A stretch of DNA of 64,000 nucleotides from Adiantum capillus-veneris (Eukaryota > Streptophyta > Polypodiopsida > Polypodiales > Pteridaceae). The translations under genes were made by a program, and so were the position numbers. Below, one piece after another: positions 20,987 through 32,999 of this stretch. Every line of letters starts with the position of its first letter. Position 1 is the first letter of the stretch. The DNA is taken from positions 21,205,951 through 21,269,950 of the forward strand of contig CM043948.1 of the NCBI GenBank assembly GCA_014529385.2, in the 5' to 3' direction. The notes beneath the pieces are model-generated. The model ran no database searches. It was not told the DNA's origin and saw only the letters and a program-made list of their open reading frames with translations.

Positions 20987-22680
20987 GCTCTTTATACTTC
21001 AAATGTAAGTTACTTGAAAAGCGAGGCACCTTCTGGCTCTCTATGTTTCAATGGAGCCTAGGTTGGAAAAGTGGTGGACCTTGTGGTTATATGTGGCTCA
21101 ATGGATCTTAACTTGGACAAGTGTGGACCTTGTGGATCTCTATGGCTCAACGGAGCTTAGCTTGGACAAGTGGTGGACCTTGTATCAATTCCCCAAAGCT
21201 CACTTAGATTCTGGATCTTGTGGTTCTCTATGCTTCAATGTATCTTGTCTTGGAGAAATGATTCACCTTGCAATGATTCTTCATGCCTAGCTAAGATTAT
21301 GTCCCTTGTGGCTCTTTCTTTTTAAACGAGTCTTAGCTTGGATAAGTGGTGTACCTTATCGATTCTCCATGCCTGGCTTAGCTATTTCTGTAGATGTTGT
21401 GGCCCTCTAAGCTTCAAGGAAGTTAAGCTTAGCTGAGTGTTGGATCTTGCATCAAGACGCCATGCTTAGGTTAGACAATGGATATTTCAATGAGGCTTAG
21501 CTTGGAGATGTGGTGGACCTTGCAACAATTCTCCATACTTGGCTTAGCTATGGACATTGTGGCTCTCTATGCTTCGATGGAGTTAAGCTTTGAGAAGTAT
21601 TGGATATTTCATCAAGCCTCCATGCTTTGTTTAGACAGTAAACCTTGTGGATATCTATGCATCAATGGGGATTAGGTTGGACAAGTGGTGGACCTTCTAT
21701 CTCTGTATGCTTCAATGGACCTTATCTTGGATAAGTATGGACCTTGTGGCTCTCTTTGATTCAATGGAGCTTAGCTTGGACAAGTGGTGGACCTTGCATC
21801 AGTTCTCCATGCCTAGCCTCCTAAAATGTGAACTTTCTAGCTAACTATGCTTCAATGGAGCTTAGCTTGGATAGGTGGTGCATATTTTTACTCTCTATGC
21901 TTGAGAGGAGCTTAGCTTGAACAAGTGGTGGATCTTTCATTGATTCTCCATGCCTATCTTAGACTCCGGACCTTGTGGCTCTCTATGTTCCAATGGAACT
22001 TATCTTGGGGACTCTCCATGGTTACCTTAGATTGCGGACTTTGTGGCTCTCTATGATTAAATGGAGATTATCTTGGAAAAGTGATGGAATTTGCATAAAG
22101 ATTTTGTGCCTAGCTTATACTTTAGACCTTCTTTCTCTCCATGCTTCAATGAGAAAATGGAGCATATCTTGGACAAGTGGTAGAACTTGTGACTCTCTAT
22201 CCTTCAATGTAGCTTAGGTTGGACAAGTGGTGGACCTTGTGGCTCTCCATGCTTCAATGGGGCATTTCTTGGACAAGTGGTGGACCTTTTATCAATTATT
22301 CATACCTAGCTTATTCTATAGACCTTGTGGCTATCTGTGATTCACTGGATCTTATCTTGGACAAGTGGATCTTACATTAATTATCCATGCTTAGCTTAAG
22401 CTACAAACTTGTGGATGTCTATGCTTCAATGGATTTTAGCTTGGACAATTGGTGGACCTAGGATCAATTCATAGCCTAGTTTATGGAGCTTTTGGATCTC
22501 TATGTCTCAATGGATATAAGCTTAGACTTATCATAGGTTGGATATGTGACCTAGTATCAATTTTCCATGCTTAGCTTAGATTGTGGACCTTGTGGTTCTC
22601 TACGCTTCAATGGCCCTTAGCTCAAGGACAAGTGATGGTCCTTGTATCAATTCTCCATGCTTAGCTTGGACTCGGGATTT

Positions 22681-23553
22681 GGTTTCAAGGTTATGGGGAA
22701 TTGATTGCACATATGTGATCCACACATATTCTTGGAAATGAACTCCATGAGGGATATCATTTGTCCAATCTAAGAATGGGGTATTGGTACAAGGTCCACC
22801 AATTGTTCAACACTTGTTGAAGCTAGTTTAGACAAAAAAGTATAAAGAAGTAAGACCCTCCACATCCTCAACCTATGACATGTTGTATTGTGTAGGTTTG
22901 TTTCGAAGGTCCACCATTTCTCTACGCTAGCCATGGAAATTGATTAGAGGTTCACCAATGCTATGTTATCTTGGTAAAGTGGTAGTGGACTTGCTTCTCT
23001 CAATGTTACAATCAAGCACACATTGGGACCCTCAAACAAAAATCCTCATGTTATGGTAGCCAAGATGGACTCTTTATTTACCCACTCAGAGTTACATGGA
23101 TAGGTGGTTATTATTGATTCTCTTTATGTTTCAATGGATCTTAACCTAAGGAAGTGGTGGACATTGAAACCTGAATATACACGTCCACTAGAGTAGAACC
23201 ATGTGATGTATCCTCTATGCACCCTCATGCCTACCTTCAAAGAATTGTTGGCCTTGAAAATTGGGTGGCTTAGAATTCTTATTTGAATTATATTTAGTCA
23301 ACTCCATGATCTTTAGTCTAAGAAATTGGTATATAGTAGATCTTGATTAACAAAAAGTATCATTTTTCTCAACAATGAGATGGTTGATATTAGAGAGATT
23401 CGTATTATCAATCATGAAGGTTTTTCTAGTGATAAGTGATGTAGATAGATTTGGGTGTCTATAATTAACATAAAATGGAAAATGTAGGACTCACATATAT
23501 TGTTTTGAGTTTTTATTTTAGAATTATTACTAAAGAATGTATGCTCGCATGAT
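22681..23553. other. degenerate repeat border, no gene seen
   Basis: Sequence with scattered minisatellite words, some inverted (for example AAGGTCCACCAATTGTTCAA near 22,791), grading into AT-rich DNA. No coding signal. Confidence 0.4.
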
Positions 23554-24190
23554 TTGAAGAAAATTAATGAATCATCCATTCAACCTTATTCAAAACCTTT
23601 TCCAAGGAATCAACCACCACTTCATCATCTACAACTTTTTATCAAGGATGCCAAAAGAGTACTTATCCTAAATTTAAAGGGATTACTTCTTAAAACAATT
23701 GAATTGAAACATGGAGAGTCTATGCCATCTTGGGCTCAACACATGCAACTTGTGGAGGATAAAGATGAAGTCTATTATTTGGTGCGACCAGATGCAGAGA
23801 TATTTTTGGATTTTTATTGTCAATACTTTGAGATATGGATTTGGAGATGCTATAGCTTAGCAAGATCACAACACATCATGCAAAAATGTTTTCCTGTGCA
23901 CTATACCAAGTTTAAAATCTTTATGAGCAAAAGAATTGCGAGAATCCGAACATTATGTTAGGGTTCAAAGAGTTTATCATAAAAATTTAAGCTATATTTG
24001 GAAGATATTTAAAATTTTGGATGGAGATAATACCTTAATATTTAAGGACACTCCGTATAGAATGGTGTGAAACATGCCAGGGACATATGTCATTTTTCCA
24101 AAGATGTGGAGGTAGACTTTTGAGCAACTTCAAACTTTCTTACAAAGGAACAATGATTCCATGGTTGTACATGCGAAACAAGAGATATTA
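23554..24190 (+). pseudogene. unrecognised coding remnant, two frames
   Basis: Frame 1 (23,554-23,961) reads HMQLVEDKDEVYYLVRPDAE and later FPVHYTKFKIFMSKRIAR. A second frame from about 23,945 continues with ESEHYVRVQRVYHKNLSYIW, then ILDGDNTLIFKDTPYRMV, then MPGTYVIFPKMWR. The two read like one protein with a frameshift near 23,943 and later stops. Composition is normal for a real protein. I do not recognise the family; a transposon accessory protein or a host gene fragment are both possible. Confidence 0.4.
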
Positions 24191-24537
24191 TACATAAATC
24201 ACAATTGTAAACCAACACGATGATCCTGAGACAAATTATGTCCTCAGTGTGTACTTGTCAAGACAAAAGCATTGAAACAATAACTAACAATGTTCTCTTT
24301 TGTGGCACACAAGATGTCTCTTGTAATATTCTCTCTAATGTTTTTCTGCCAAGATCTGTAATAATTTTACTATAATATACAAGTTATTCTCTAAAAACGA
24401 ATCTGTCAATGTGAGATGAATACTTCAATGAGAGAACCCTATGTTAAGGGGACTCAAATGTATTACTATAGTGTATCCTATGCTAAGGAGACTTCAATGT
24501 ATTACTTGAGTGCATTCTAAGGAGACTTCAATGTATT
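24191..24537. other. AT-rich DNA with short 30-bp repeats
   Basis: No gene. From about 24,450 the phrase GAGACTTCAATGTATTACT recurs at ~30-50-bp spacing, leading into the larger direct repeat at 24,538. Confidence 0.5.
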
Positions 24538-24940
24538 ACTAGAGTGCACCCTATTATACGGAGACTATGTTTTCGTTCTAGTGAATTCAATGTTTTGATC
24601 ATATCTTAAAATAAAGTTCATTTTCTATTTAGGTTTGATTGAATATTTTTGTCAAGAACTATTTCTCTATGTTCTTTATGCGAAAGAGTTTGATTGAGCT
24701 TGGAGACTTTGAAATAGTTAGGATCAAAGTTAGACAAAGTGAGAAGCTATATTATATGACATTTTATATTTGAGTTTGATTGAATGTTTATGTTCATTTT
24801 ATATTTAGGTTTGATTGAATGTTTACTAGAGTGCACCCTATTATACGAAGACTATGTTTTTCTTCTAGTGAATTCAATGTTTTGATCATACCTTAAAATA
24901 AAGTTCATTTTCTATTAAAGTTTGATTGAATGTTTATGTT
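24538..24940. repeat. pair of ~110-bp direct repeats, 287 bp apart
   Basis: Copy 1 is at about 24,538-24,650 and copy 2 at about 24,825-24,940. Both contain AGAGTGCACCCTATTATACG (copy 2 with one change), AATTCAATGTTTTGATCATA and AAAATAAAGTTCATTTTCTA. They are over 90% alike. The sequence between contains further TTTGATTGAATGTTTATGTT copies. Confidence 0.85.
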
Positions 24941-25114
24941 CCGTTAACAGTGGTACTGCCTTCATCAACATTAAAAGAATCGAGGACATCAAAATCAAAC
25001 TTTGTAGCCTGTACTACCACATGCAGATCCCATAATTGCAGCAACAATTTTGCTTGCTCACTAAACACATATCTAGGTATCTTGCTGTATGGAATGAGTG
25101 GTAGGGAGGCCTAA

Positions 25115-25663
25115 ATAGAAGTAATGACTGTTGCATTCTCATCCACTATGTCGTGCATCTTCTCTGACATTTTCTTGTGACCCACACACTACGATGACTG
25201 CAAAGCTATAGAGGAAGAAGGATTACATGTGTATCCTAACTTGCAATGAGGTGTATTGGGTGTTGTTAGATAGGGATAAGTAGAATCTATGAACGAGGAG
25301 GTTTTAGGTTGGAGCAAAGAGTTCTTGGAGCTTGGAGATGGCAAGTGCATGACAACAGGTAGTCATCACACATGCGACTTGTGAGGAAGAGTGTCCACAC
25401 GCCTCACTATTATACGTGTATGCGACATAAAAGCTCCACTACTTACCGTTCCTAGAGTTATATGCACCGATGGAAATGTGTCACACATGCATTGGCCATT
25501 TTGCTCCATAATCTCTTTAATGATCAACACATTCATTCCAGTTGGCCCTTTTCTCCATAAAAACTGGTACTAATTCCGAAACTCCACTGGCTCTGTCTCA
25601 CTAGCACTGGTTTGTCATACTGAGACTTTCCTGGTTTTGATACTGGGTTGACATGGAAAAGAT
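25115..25663. other. 3' flank of element D, no clear gene
   Basis: Follows the integrase C-terminus of the minus-strand element. It holds only short interrupted frames. A 3' LTR matching the LTR piece at 31.57-32.27 kb was not found here, so the element is truncated or its 3' LTR lies elsewhere. Confidence 0.4.
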
Positions 25664-27037
25664 TTAGAATAGATGGGCCGACAATCCCTGGTCATGAGTA
25701 CGTGGAATACCACAATCATCACCTTTGGAGGTCTCCTTGTCATTAGAATAATATAACTTGATCTTGGCCGCATTATAAGCACCTGGAATTAGTAATCCAA
25801 ATAAGTCTTTCAGCCTCATTGTGCCGTTTGAAAATACCCAATCAACTTCAAATGGACCAGACCAAGATATCTTCAAATTTAGTTTTTGAGGGCCTAATTT
25901 GGACTGATATAGCAAAACCAAGTCACCCTTTTGAAACTCCCTAACCTTCATCCTTCTATCCTGCCAATGCTTTCTACGTTGCTGAACAATCTCTTGTTCC
26001 AGCATGGCTCTTTGTCGTAACTCATCCACCTGTGATAATTCCTCCAGTCTTTGTTTGAGATTATGATTAAAATCTAATCCATATTCAACTGCCATTCTAA
26101 GGCTAGGAATTACAAATTCAATAGGCACTACAAGTTCAATACCATACACCATTATGAAAGATGTCCTTCCAATAGTGACTTTATAAGCTGTTTTGTAGGC
26201 CCATAGAGAAGTCTGAAGCTTGATATCCCATTGGTGTGGCTCTTTCTAAACAATCTTGGTCAAAATATTCTTGATGATTTTATTACTGCTTTCTGCTTGA
26301 CCATTTCACGCTTTCTGCTTGACCATTGCACCTGGGATAATACGAAGTCGATTTCTTGTGCTTAACTGAGAGCATCTTCATTAGAATTTCCATTGTGTCA
26401 TTAATGAAATGTGTCCCTTGATCAGATGAAATTTCAATGGGGCATCCATAGCGGCAGATAATGTTTTCAGATTGAAAAATAGCAGTGGACTTGGCAGTAT
26501 TATCTAGAAGAGCCTTTGACTCTATTATTTACTGACATAACATGTAGCCATCAAGATGTACCGGTTCTTCCTTGGAGTGACCTTCTTGAATGGTCCCATG
26601 AAGTCCAGACCCCATTTCATGAATACTCCCAATGGCTGTACTGGAGTGAGTGGAGTCATATCAACTGTTGTTGGTCTGCCCATTCTTTGACATATATCAC
26701 AAGTCTTCCAAAAACTTCAGACATCCGCTATCAGGGTTTGCCACCATAATCCGGCTTGAAAAATCTTCTTATAAGTGATATCAGTGGAGAAGCATCCTCT
26801 AGAATCTCCATCATGTGCTTCAAAGATGACTTTCATCCCCCCTTTCATTGGCACACACCTTCGAACAACACCATCTATGACCAATCTATAGAGAAATCCT
26901 CCTATTATGGTGAACTTCAGACTCTTAATGATCACAACTTTCTTCTCATTCTTAGTCCAATTGTCTGGGAATCCTCCTCTTGAAAGAAAATGATATATAT
27001 CATACCATTCAAGGTTTGAATTCTCCTCAGTTGTCAC
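25664..27037 (-). pseudogene. integrase of element D
   Basis: 27,037-26,717 encodes the zinc-finger region, with HDGDSRGCFSTDITYKKIF corresponding to the H-H part of the HHCC finger and CDICQ just beyond a stop. The core has WGLDFMGPFKKVTPR (first catalytic Asp), SSDQGTHFIN (second) and YYPRCNGQAES (Glu), interrupted by stops. 26,152-25,664 is the open C-terminal domain with KGDLVLLYQSKLG and WSGPFEVDWVFSNG (GPF/Y module). No chromodomain follows. The catalytic residues remain readable although the frame is broken. Confidence 0.85.
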
Positions 27038-27205
27038 CTAAAACAACTCTGCATCTACAGGCTCATCCCTCAAGGATATTTCAAAGTAGCCTTCAGTACT
27101 TTTAGAAAGAAAATCAGCACCAGAATGAGATTTACCAGGCTTGTGGAATATGCAGTAGTGCTCTAATGATCCACATAGAAATGAAATATTTCCCAGTAAG
27201 TAATG

Positions 27206-28330
27206 TCAAAACTTGGTGGCGCTGAAAACCATTCCCAATGCTTCTCTTTCCATGGTAGTATATCCTTGTTTAGCTAGACTGAATCTTCGAGTGGCAAAAT
27301 AGACTAGATAATCCGTCCTTTTGTCTGGTTGAGCCAGTATTGCCCCCATAGCCTCGAAGCATTGACATGCACGTGGAATATAACATTCCACTTTGGTTGT
27401 CGGAGATCTCGCTTTATGATAATGGAATTTTTAAAACATTGAAAGATTTCTTCACATTCAAAAGTCTAGATGAACTTACTGGTTTTCTTGGTGAGCTCAT
27501 ATAGAGTAATGCCTTTGTAGAAAACATGCAAAAAATATTTAGTAAAAATTTATATACCACAAGAATGAACTCAATTTAGAGGTTGTTCGGGGTGCCTTAG
27601 CCTATTGGACCCACTGCACTTTATCATTGTCCATCTCTATGCCTTTTTTGGACACTATATGCCCCAATAATTTTCCCTTCCAGACCAAAAATACAAGGCT
27701 TGAATGGATTCAAACAGATCCTCTTCTCCTTACATTGTTGAAAAACCATTTCCAAAAATAGTAGATGCTTCTCCTCAATTGAGAATACACTAAAGTCATC
27801 CATATATATAACTAGAAATTTGTGCAAGAATTTACTGAATATCTCCATAATGCAATGCCAGAATGTTTCTGGAGAATTGCAGAGACCAAATGGCATGACT
27901 AAATACATGAATACACCCCATTCAATAATAAAAGTGGTTTTTTTCCTATCTTTGGGAGAAATCTTTAACTGGTTGTAACCACTATAACCATCCATAAAAC
28001 TATACATGTATGTCATAGCTTGAAATATCATCAAGAAGCATATTGGTGAAGGGTAATGGAAAGAGATCTTTGATAGTTTGAGCATTCAATTTTTGGTACT
28101 CCACACAGACTCTGAGTTTCCCATTCTTCTTCGGTACAAACACTACAGAGAATAGCCAATCATTGCGCGACTTTTTGTGATGAATCTGGCTTTCAGAAGG
28201 TTGTCAATTTCCTCTTTGACCTTCTTACCATAGTTCGGATTCATTATGTACCTTTGCAATTATATTGGTCTGGTATCTGGCTTCAGAGTATTCTGTGCTG
28301 GCAAACCTGAAGATCTACACCTTTCAAATC
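27206..28330 (-). pseudogene. reverse transcriptase and RNase H of element D
   Basis: 28,085-27,624 carries DGYSGYNQLKISPKDRKKTT, VMPFGLCNSPETF and VIYMDDFSVFS, the last with the YXDD active site. Upstream blocks to about 28,330 are in other frames. RNase H follows at 27,391-27,206 with YFATRRFSLAKQGYTTMERE, the conserved TxxE block of the gypsy RNase H. Stops near 28,080 and 27,620 separate the pieces. Confidence 0.85.
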
Positions 28331-28951
28331 AGTATGTTCCCATGCAAATACATCTTTGTATTTCTGGAACATAAGTCTGGCTTTTTACTTCTTTTCTGGG
28401 TTCAAATGATTATTCACCTTGATTAATCAAGGACTTTCCTCGAAACCCAAATTCCACTCTTCAATGTCTTGATCATCTGGGAGCAGCCAATTCGGGCCAT
28501 TTTCCTTCCTTCCTTTTGACCAGTGACTTTGCAGCATAATACCTGAAATGGATCTATTAGTTCTGGATTCTCATTCTAAACTCTAGTGACCTCTTCAATG
28601 TGCACTGGTGTATTAGAATCTGAATATCCCTCTTTGGAGTCAGATGGTTCCTCTAATCGACCAGTCAACTGAGCTGGTCTCTCTCCAGGATTCAGTTGAA
28701 TGAACTAATCTGGAAACTGCTTTCTCAATTTCTCAGCTTGAGCCTTATCAGATAACACTGCATTCAAGTTGATTTCATCTAATGGAAAAATGTTCATGGC
28801 TGCAAGCATCCGTTCAATCTTCTTAACCCCATATTTTTGGCAAATTTCCTTAGGTCAAAATGCTTTCTTCCAACTTTTGTTATTGTTTGAGATGGATTCT
28901 CCTATTGGTTCCCTAAATGGTTATGGTTTGATTTGCATAATCATGAACAGC

Positions 28952-29245
28952 CTATGCCGTTCGAAGCCATGGTCGTCCTAGTAGCATAGCATATGCTCCT
29001 TGGACATACAGTACTAGAAAGCTTGTTTTGAATTTCTCTTTACCCACTCGAATTTGCATATTTTCGATCATACCTGTTTCCTGAACAACTCTATGACCAG
29101 CCATTCTAACCTTAAAGGGTGATGGATTTAAATCAGTGATACCAAGTCTTTGCTGAAGATGGGCCCCCAAAATATTCACACCTACCCCTCCATCCAGTAT
29201 TACACCAAATAGTGGCTCCTATTGTTTCTTGACCTTGTAATCCAC
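28952..29245 (-). pseudogene. aspartic protease of element D
   Basis: The minus strand reads VILDGGVGVNILGAHLQQRL, the D-S/T-G active-site region with G in second place, and ends with YAMLLGRPWLRTA, the characteristic ILGRPWL block. The spacing of about 65 residues between them fits retropepsin. The frame is interrupted near the active site. Confidence 0.75.
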
Positions 29246-29990
29246 TTGGATTACTGGCACCTCATCATCTTTGACAGCCAACAATTCAACTGCTCTGGCA
29301 TCAGCTTCAGCTTTTCTCCGTCTAATAAAATTTTCTGCTTCAAGCAAAGTCTTCCTGATATCATCTAATGCGATCTCGTCAATTTTTGAATTCATTCACA
29401 GATTTTGACATAGATCTCTTCTCTCACCTAGTCAAAATTAATATCAAAACTCAAGGAATCATGACTTTCTTTACATTACCAATCCTCTGGTCTGGTGTCT
29501 GTACTGAGCATTGATTGACACTAAGAAAGACATTGTGCTTTCCCCAGTTCAGTGTTTTCTATTGTAGTCAAATCTGATTTGACCTGTCCTAAATCATCCA
29601 CCAGTCCTTGCATTGCAGCAAGCATGGTCTCAATGATTTCAAATCCTGATTGATCTAGTTGCATTTTCTCAAAAGACGAGGCTAATATCTTCTTTATAAC
29701 ACGAGCATCAGAATTCTCTGGATGTTCTGGTAGCTTCTTAGCTAGATCCCCTGTGATCCTAGCTACCAGTTCTCGCTGCTCTTGCCATTCATCAACAACC
29801 TTCTCCTTGCCCTTAGCCTTCTAGACTTCTCTTTAGTGAGTCCATTTACGGGTTTCAGGAATGATTGGTTTCATAGGATTGTCTAGAAGTTCTTTATTAA
29901 TCACCCCTTTACTATGAGTGACAACTCGTACTAGAACTGGTTCTAGCGCTTTTGCCTCAGTAGCCTCAATACTGTGGGTGCATCTGAACA
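29246..29990 (-). other. gag-protease linker of element D, no domain seen
   Basis: Minus-strand frames are short and charged. They belong between nucleocapsid and protease but carry no recognisable motif. Confidence 0.4.
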
Positions 29991-31480
29991 CTACGCCGCA
30001 AAGTGCCCATATTTCCCATAACTATAGAAGGTAAGACTTTGATTTTGGAAATTTCCACGACCTTGGCCTTGGCCAGTACCCCCTTGGTATCTGCCATGCC
30101 CGGTAGCAGCCCCAGTGGTACCTGAATTTTCCTCTTTAGGTCCACTGGTCATCTCTACCTTAGCTGATTCGACATTTGTAAATGCAACTAAGACAGATCC
30201 TTACCTTTCTTGAAATGATGGATATGAATGCCATAGTTATTCCACAGATGTCCATACGCTTTGCAGTACGTGCACTATGGGTATTCATTGAAAACATGAT
30301 CTCTGGATTTGCATTTGGAGCACCACATTTCCGTCTTCCTAACTGGTGGTCTGGTCTGGTTGATTTCCGCAATCTACCTGGCCATTTCGTCAATTTTCTG
30401 GGACCAAGACCCTTTCTTAGCCTTTTCCTTGCTCTTTTCATCTAAACTACTATCAAAACTGCTGGAAGTCTCACTGGGTTGGAATTCTCCATAGAAGAGC
30501 TGCCTACTGCTAGACCTCCGCTACTTATGGCTTCGCTCCTTCTTGGCTTGCTACTTGAGCTTCAGAGATCTGTGCACCAAGTCATTTAAAATCTTTGTGG
30601 GTGCAGGTACCTCTTGATCTCTCAGCTTCTTGCTGCAGAATCCATTCAAAAACAATGCATGCAGTCTTTTTTTCTGAAGGTGGTTCTTGTAGCTTCCTGG
30701 TCAACTCTTTGATCTTTTCCACATAACTTCTTACAGACAATTTTCCTTGCTTGATCTTGTCCATCTCAGAGAGAATGTCTTCATGACCTCTCTTGTATGA
30801 GTACTCAAGCTTGGAAGCCTTGATCAGTTTATTATAAGACCTAAGCTAGCAAGATGATTAGTGGTAATACCATTTTCTTGCCGCATCCTTTAGTGTTTGA
30901 GGAAAATACTCTCCCTAGTCATCTTCATCAATATGCTTTAATTTAGCATATTGATCAAAGGCTTGAATGTGGACATCAAGATCGTCTTTTTTCCACCTTT
31001 GAAAAGTAGAACAGAGATCTTTAAACAAGCAACTTTAATCTGCATGTCTATATCATCTCTCGTTCCTCTAGTCTTGGTATCCTAACTGCGTCTGGATGAC
31101 TTCTTGTAATGATCAGTGTGGGTATCCGAGTGACCTTCCTTTTTAGTTTCAGTATTAGTCTCTACCTTGGCCTTCCTGCTTGTACTATGATGGCTGCCTT
31201 TGCTACCCTTGGCCTCAGCTGTCTTGCGTGGAGACCTAGAACCTTGAGCCCTGGTTCTGTGTTCCTCACGCTTAGCCCTCCTCCTCCTTGAGTGACTGGA
31301 ATGTTGAGTGTCTCTGCCCTCTTCAGCATTATTCTGCTCCTCCTCAACCTCAGTCTCACTCTCGGGGTCTCTCACAATACCATACTCTCTTGATGACACT
31401 TTTGGAATAGGGTCGACTGATGTGGAATCAGTGCAAAATCGGGTTGATGGTTTTTGACCACGATTGACGATCGGCGGCAT
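29990..31480 (-). pseudogene. gag of element D with mutated zinc knuckles
   Basis: 31,480-31,082 encodes a basic, R/S/E-rich N-terminus (MPPIVNRGQKPSTRF, then SRRRRAKREEHRTRAQGSRS). 30,764-30,582 reads KIKQGKLSVRSYVEKIKELT, a capsid-domain helix. Near 30,350-30,260 and 30,050 three zinc knuckles can be read: CSKCKSRDHVFNEY, CTYCKAYGHLWNNY and YSYGKYGHFAA. In each one or more Cys is replaced by Tyr (TGY to TAY), as expected from cytosine deamination on the other strand. Several stops break the frame. Confidence 0.7.
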
Positions 31481-31569
31481 GTTTTTAGCTAAGGATTCTA
31501 ACTAGGAGACAGATCTTGCTAGTCTAAGAGCAATCCGCTCTAGCCACCGTGATCACCAAAATGGAATGA

Positions 31570-32280
31570 GAGGTGGCTTCTTTAGCCAGCTATTCCGTTG
31601 TTAGAGTTCAGAGCTACTGACTACCTAGGCAGTTCGGTTAGTGAGGACTGGAATTAAATACTGGACTGAAAAATAGAACTGAACTTGAATAATGTACTGA
31701 AATGAAAGACACAAACTGGAAGATTGGGAATGGTAGTATATATTTAGATCAGTAGTACAAAGATAATCAGTACAATGTACAACATGCTTAAGCTTAGATG
31801 AAGGCCCGGGGAGGTCATCTAATAAAAAAGTAACCTATCACGTGAGTTCAACAGAAGGGTATTTAGGCATTATTTTTTCAAAATTGAAAAAAACTTACAG
31901 ATTTTAAAAGAAAAGGGTACATTATATTCTTAATAAAATTCACAGATAAGGGGTTTTACAAACATGTCTTGAACGCACGTGATATGGTAGTTTTACACAT
32001 AGTGAACCCCCCGAGGATGAAGTATGAGGATTGATTACAGGAGTAAGTGATTATAGAGTTGAAAGTCAAAAGATTATGAAGCTAAAATTCTAGAAGCAAA
32101 AGCTCGTAAGTTAAAAGTATAAAAAAAAAACCCCGGATACAGTGTAGCAGCTCCAATTTATAGGCTTATAGAGTTATTATAGTAACTCTTGTAATTATTG
32201 CCAATGTATCTGTTCTCGTTGGTCGGCCTTCTAAGATGAAGTTCCCACCTGCTGCTGGTATTGTCCTTGTCTTCTACAAC
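31570..32280 (-). repeat. 5' LTR piece of element D
   Basis: Lies upstream of gag on the minus strand. It contains a TATA-like CCTATAAATTGGAG (about 32,150) and a second AAATATATACTACC (about 31,740). It ends near TTTTGGTGATCACGG (about 31,560), which could be the primer-binding site. The Mutator-like insertion at 31,805-32,014 interrupts it. No partner LTR was found for confirmation. Confidence 0.45.
31805..32014. mobile_element. 210-bp Mutator-like element, second member
   Basis: The left end starts CCCGGGGAGGTCAT. The right end, reverse-complemented, starts CTCGGGGGGTTCACTATG. Both arms contain (A/T)ATCACGTG(A/C)GTTCAA at matching depth, so the inverted repeat is ~40 bp long. The ends match those of the element at 20,288-20,986. 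GATGAAG directly flanks both sides (7 bp, or 9 bp with mismatches). Too short to code. Confidence 0.65.
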
Positions 32281-32281
32281 A

Positions 32282-32995
32282 AGATTTTTATCAATCAAAG
32301 GAAGATTGAATTTTCCTTCAAGAGATTCAATACTTAGATCATATTATCTCTCAATATGGTATCCATATGGATCCATCAAAGTTGGAGGTAATAAAAGCAT
32401 GGCCTAATCCAAGGTATCTACATGATCTAAGAAGCTTTATTGGTATGTGTGCATACTATAGACGCATCATAGCAAAATTCTCTCAAATAGCAAGACCATT
32501 ACATGACTTAACAAAGAAGAACATTACGTACTCATGGACTCTTAAGGAGAAAAATGCTTTTGACAAGCTCAAAGAGAAGATTACCTCTCCCAACTAGTCC
32601 TTATGCTCCGGATCTCTCCAAGCCATTTGAGGTCCAATATGATGCTTGTGGTGATTGCCTTGGAGCAGTGTTGCTTCAAGAAGGGCATGCCATAGCATAT
32701 GAGAGCTGAAGGATCAATGCCAATGAACAAGTCTTAGGCATATACAAAAGAGAGATTTTTAGTTGTTCTACATTCCCTAGACACTTGGAAGCACTATTTA
32801 TTGGGGACTCCATTTATCTTGCAAATGGACCAACAAAGTCTCAAGTATTTTATGACGCAAACCAAGCTTTTCGACAAAAAAATGAGGTGAATTTTTTTTT
32901 CCACAATTTTATTTTCATATTGCTCACATTGCTCGTAAGCATAATCAGGTGGCCAATGCGCTTTCACAATGACCAAGAGTTGATGCGGTGTCCAT
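32282..32995 (+). pseudogene. chromovirus RT end and RNase H (element E, left part)
   Basis: The plus strand starts in mid-RT (FINQRKIEF; then SQYGIHMDPSKLEVIKAWPN) and continues LRSFIGMCAYYRRIIAKFSQ and PLHDLTKKNITYSWT, the RT connection domain. RNase H follows with SKPFEVQYDACGDCLGAVLL, containing the first catalytic Asp. The left side is cut abruptly near 32,282 where the LTR of element D ends. Frameshifts occur at about 32,596 and 32,705. Confidence 0.85.
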
Positions 32996-32999
32996 AGTA

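Larger units (their letters stand above)
19745..22680. repeat. composite minisatellite array, ~3 kb
   Basis: Dozens of degenerate units of about 53 bp (CTTGTGGCTCTCTATGCTTC...GAGCTTAGCTTGGACAAGTG...GTGGACC) alternate with a ~38-bp unit (TTGCATCAATTCTCCATGCC...TAGCTTAGACTATGGACC), giving about 53- and 91-bp periods. Copies differ by many substitutions and by loss of the short unit. No frame stays open across the array, so it is non-coding. An inserted element at 20,288-20,986 interrupts it. Confidence 0.9.
25664..32280 (-). mobile_element. minus-strand Ty3/gypsy retrotransposon (element D)
   Basis: Reading right to left: LTR piece (32,280-31,570), gag with basic N-terminus, zinc knuckles, protease, RT, RNase H, integrase zinc finger, core and C-terminus. 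This RT-RH-IN order is that of Ty3/gypsy. All domains carry stops or frameshifts. A Mutator-like element sits in the LTR piece. No 3' LTR was found. Confidence 0.85.

Noticed and set aside
21051-22217. Several 60-80-codon frames with repeated LSLDKWWTL words
   Set aside because: They are readings of the 53-bp minisatellite, not continuous and shifting frame from unit to unit.
24538-24940. LTR pair of a tiny element
   Set aside because: Copies lack TG...CA ends, primer site and target duplication; treated as a plain direct repeat.
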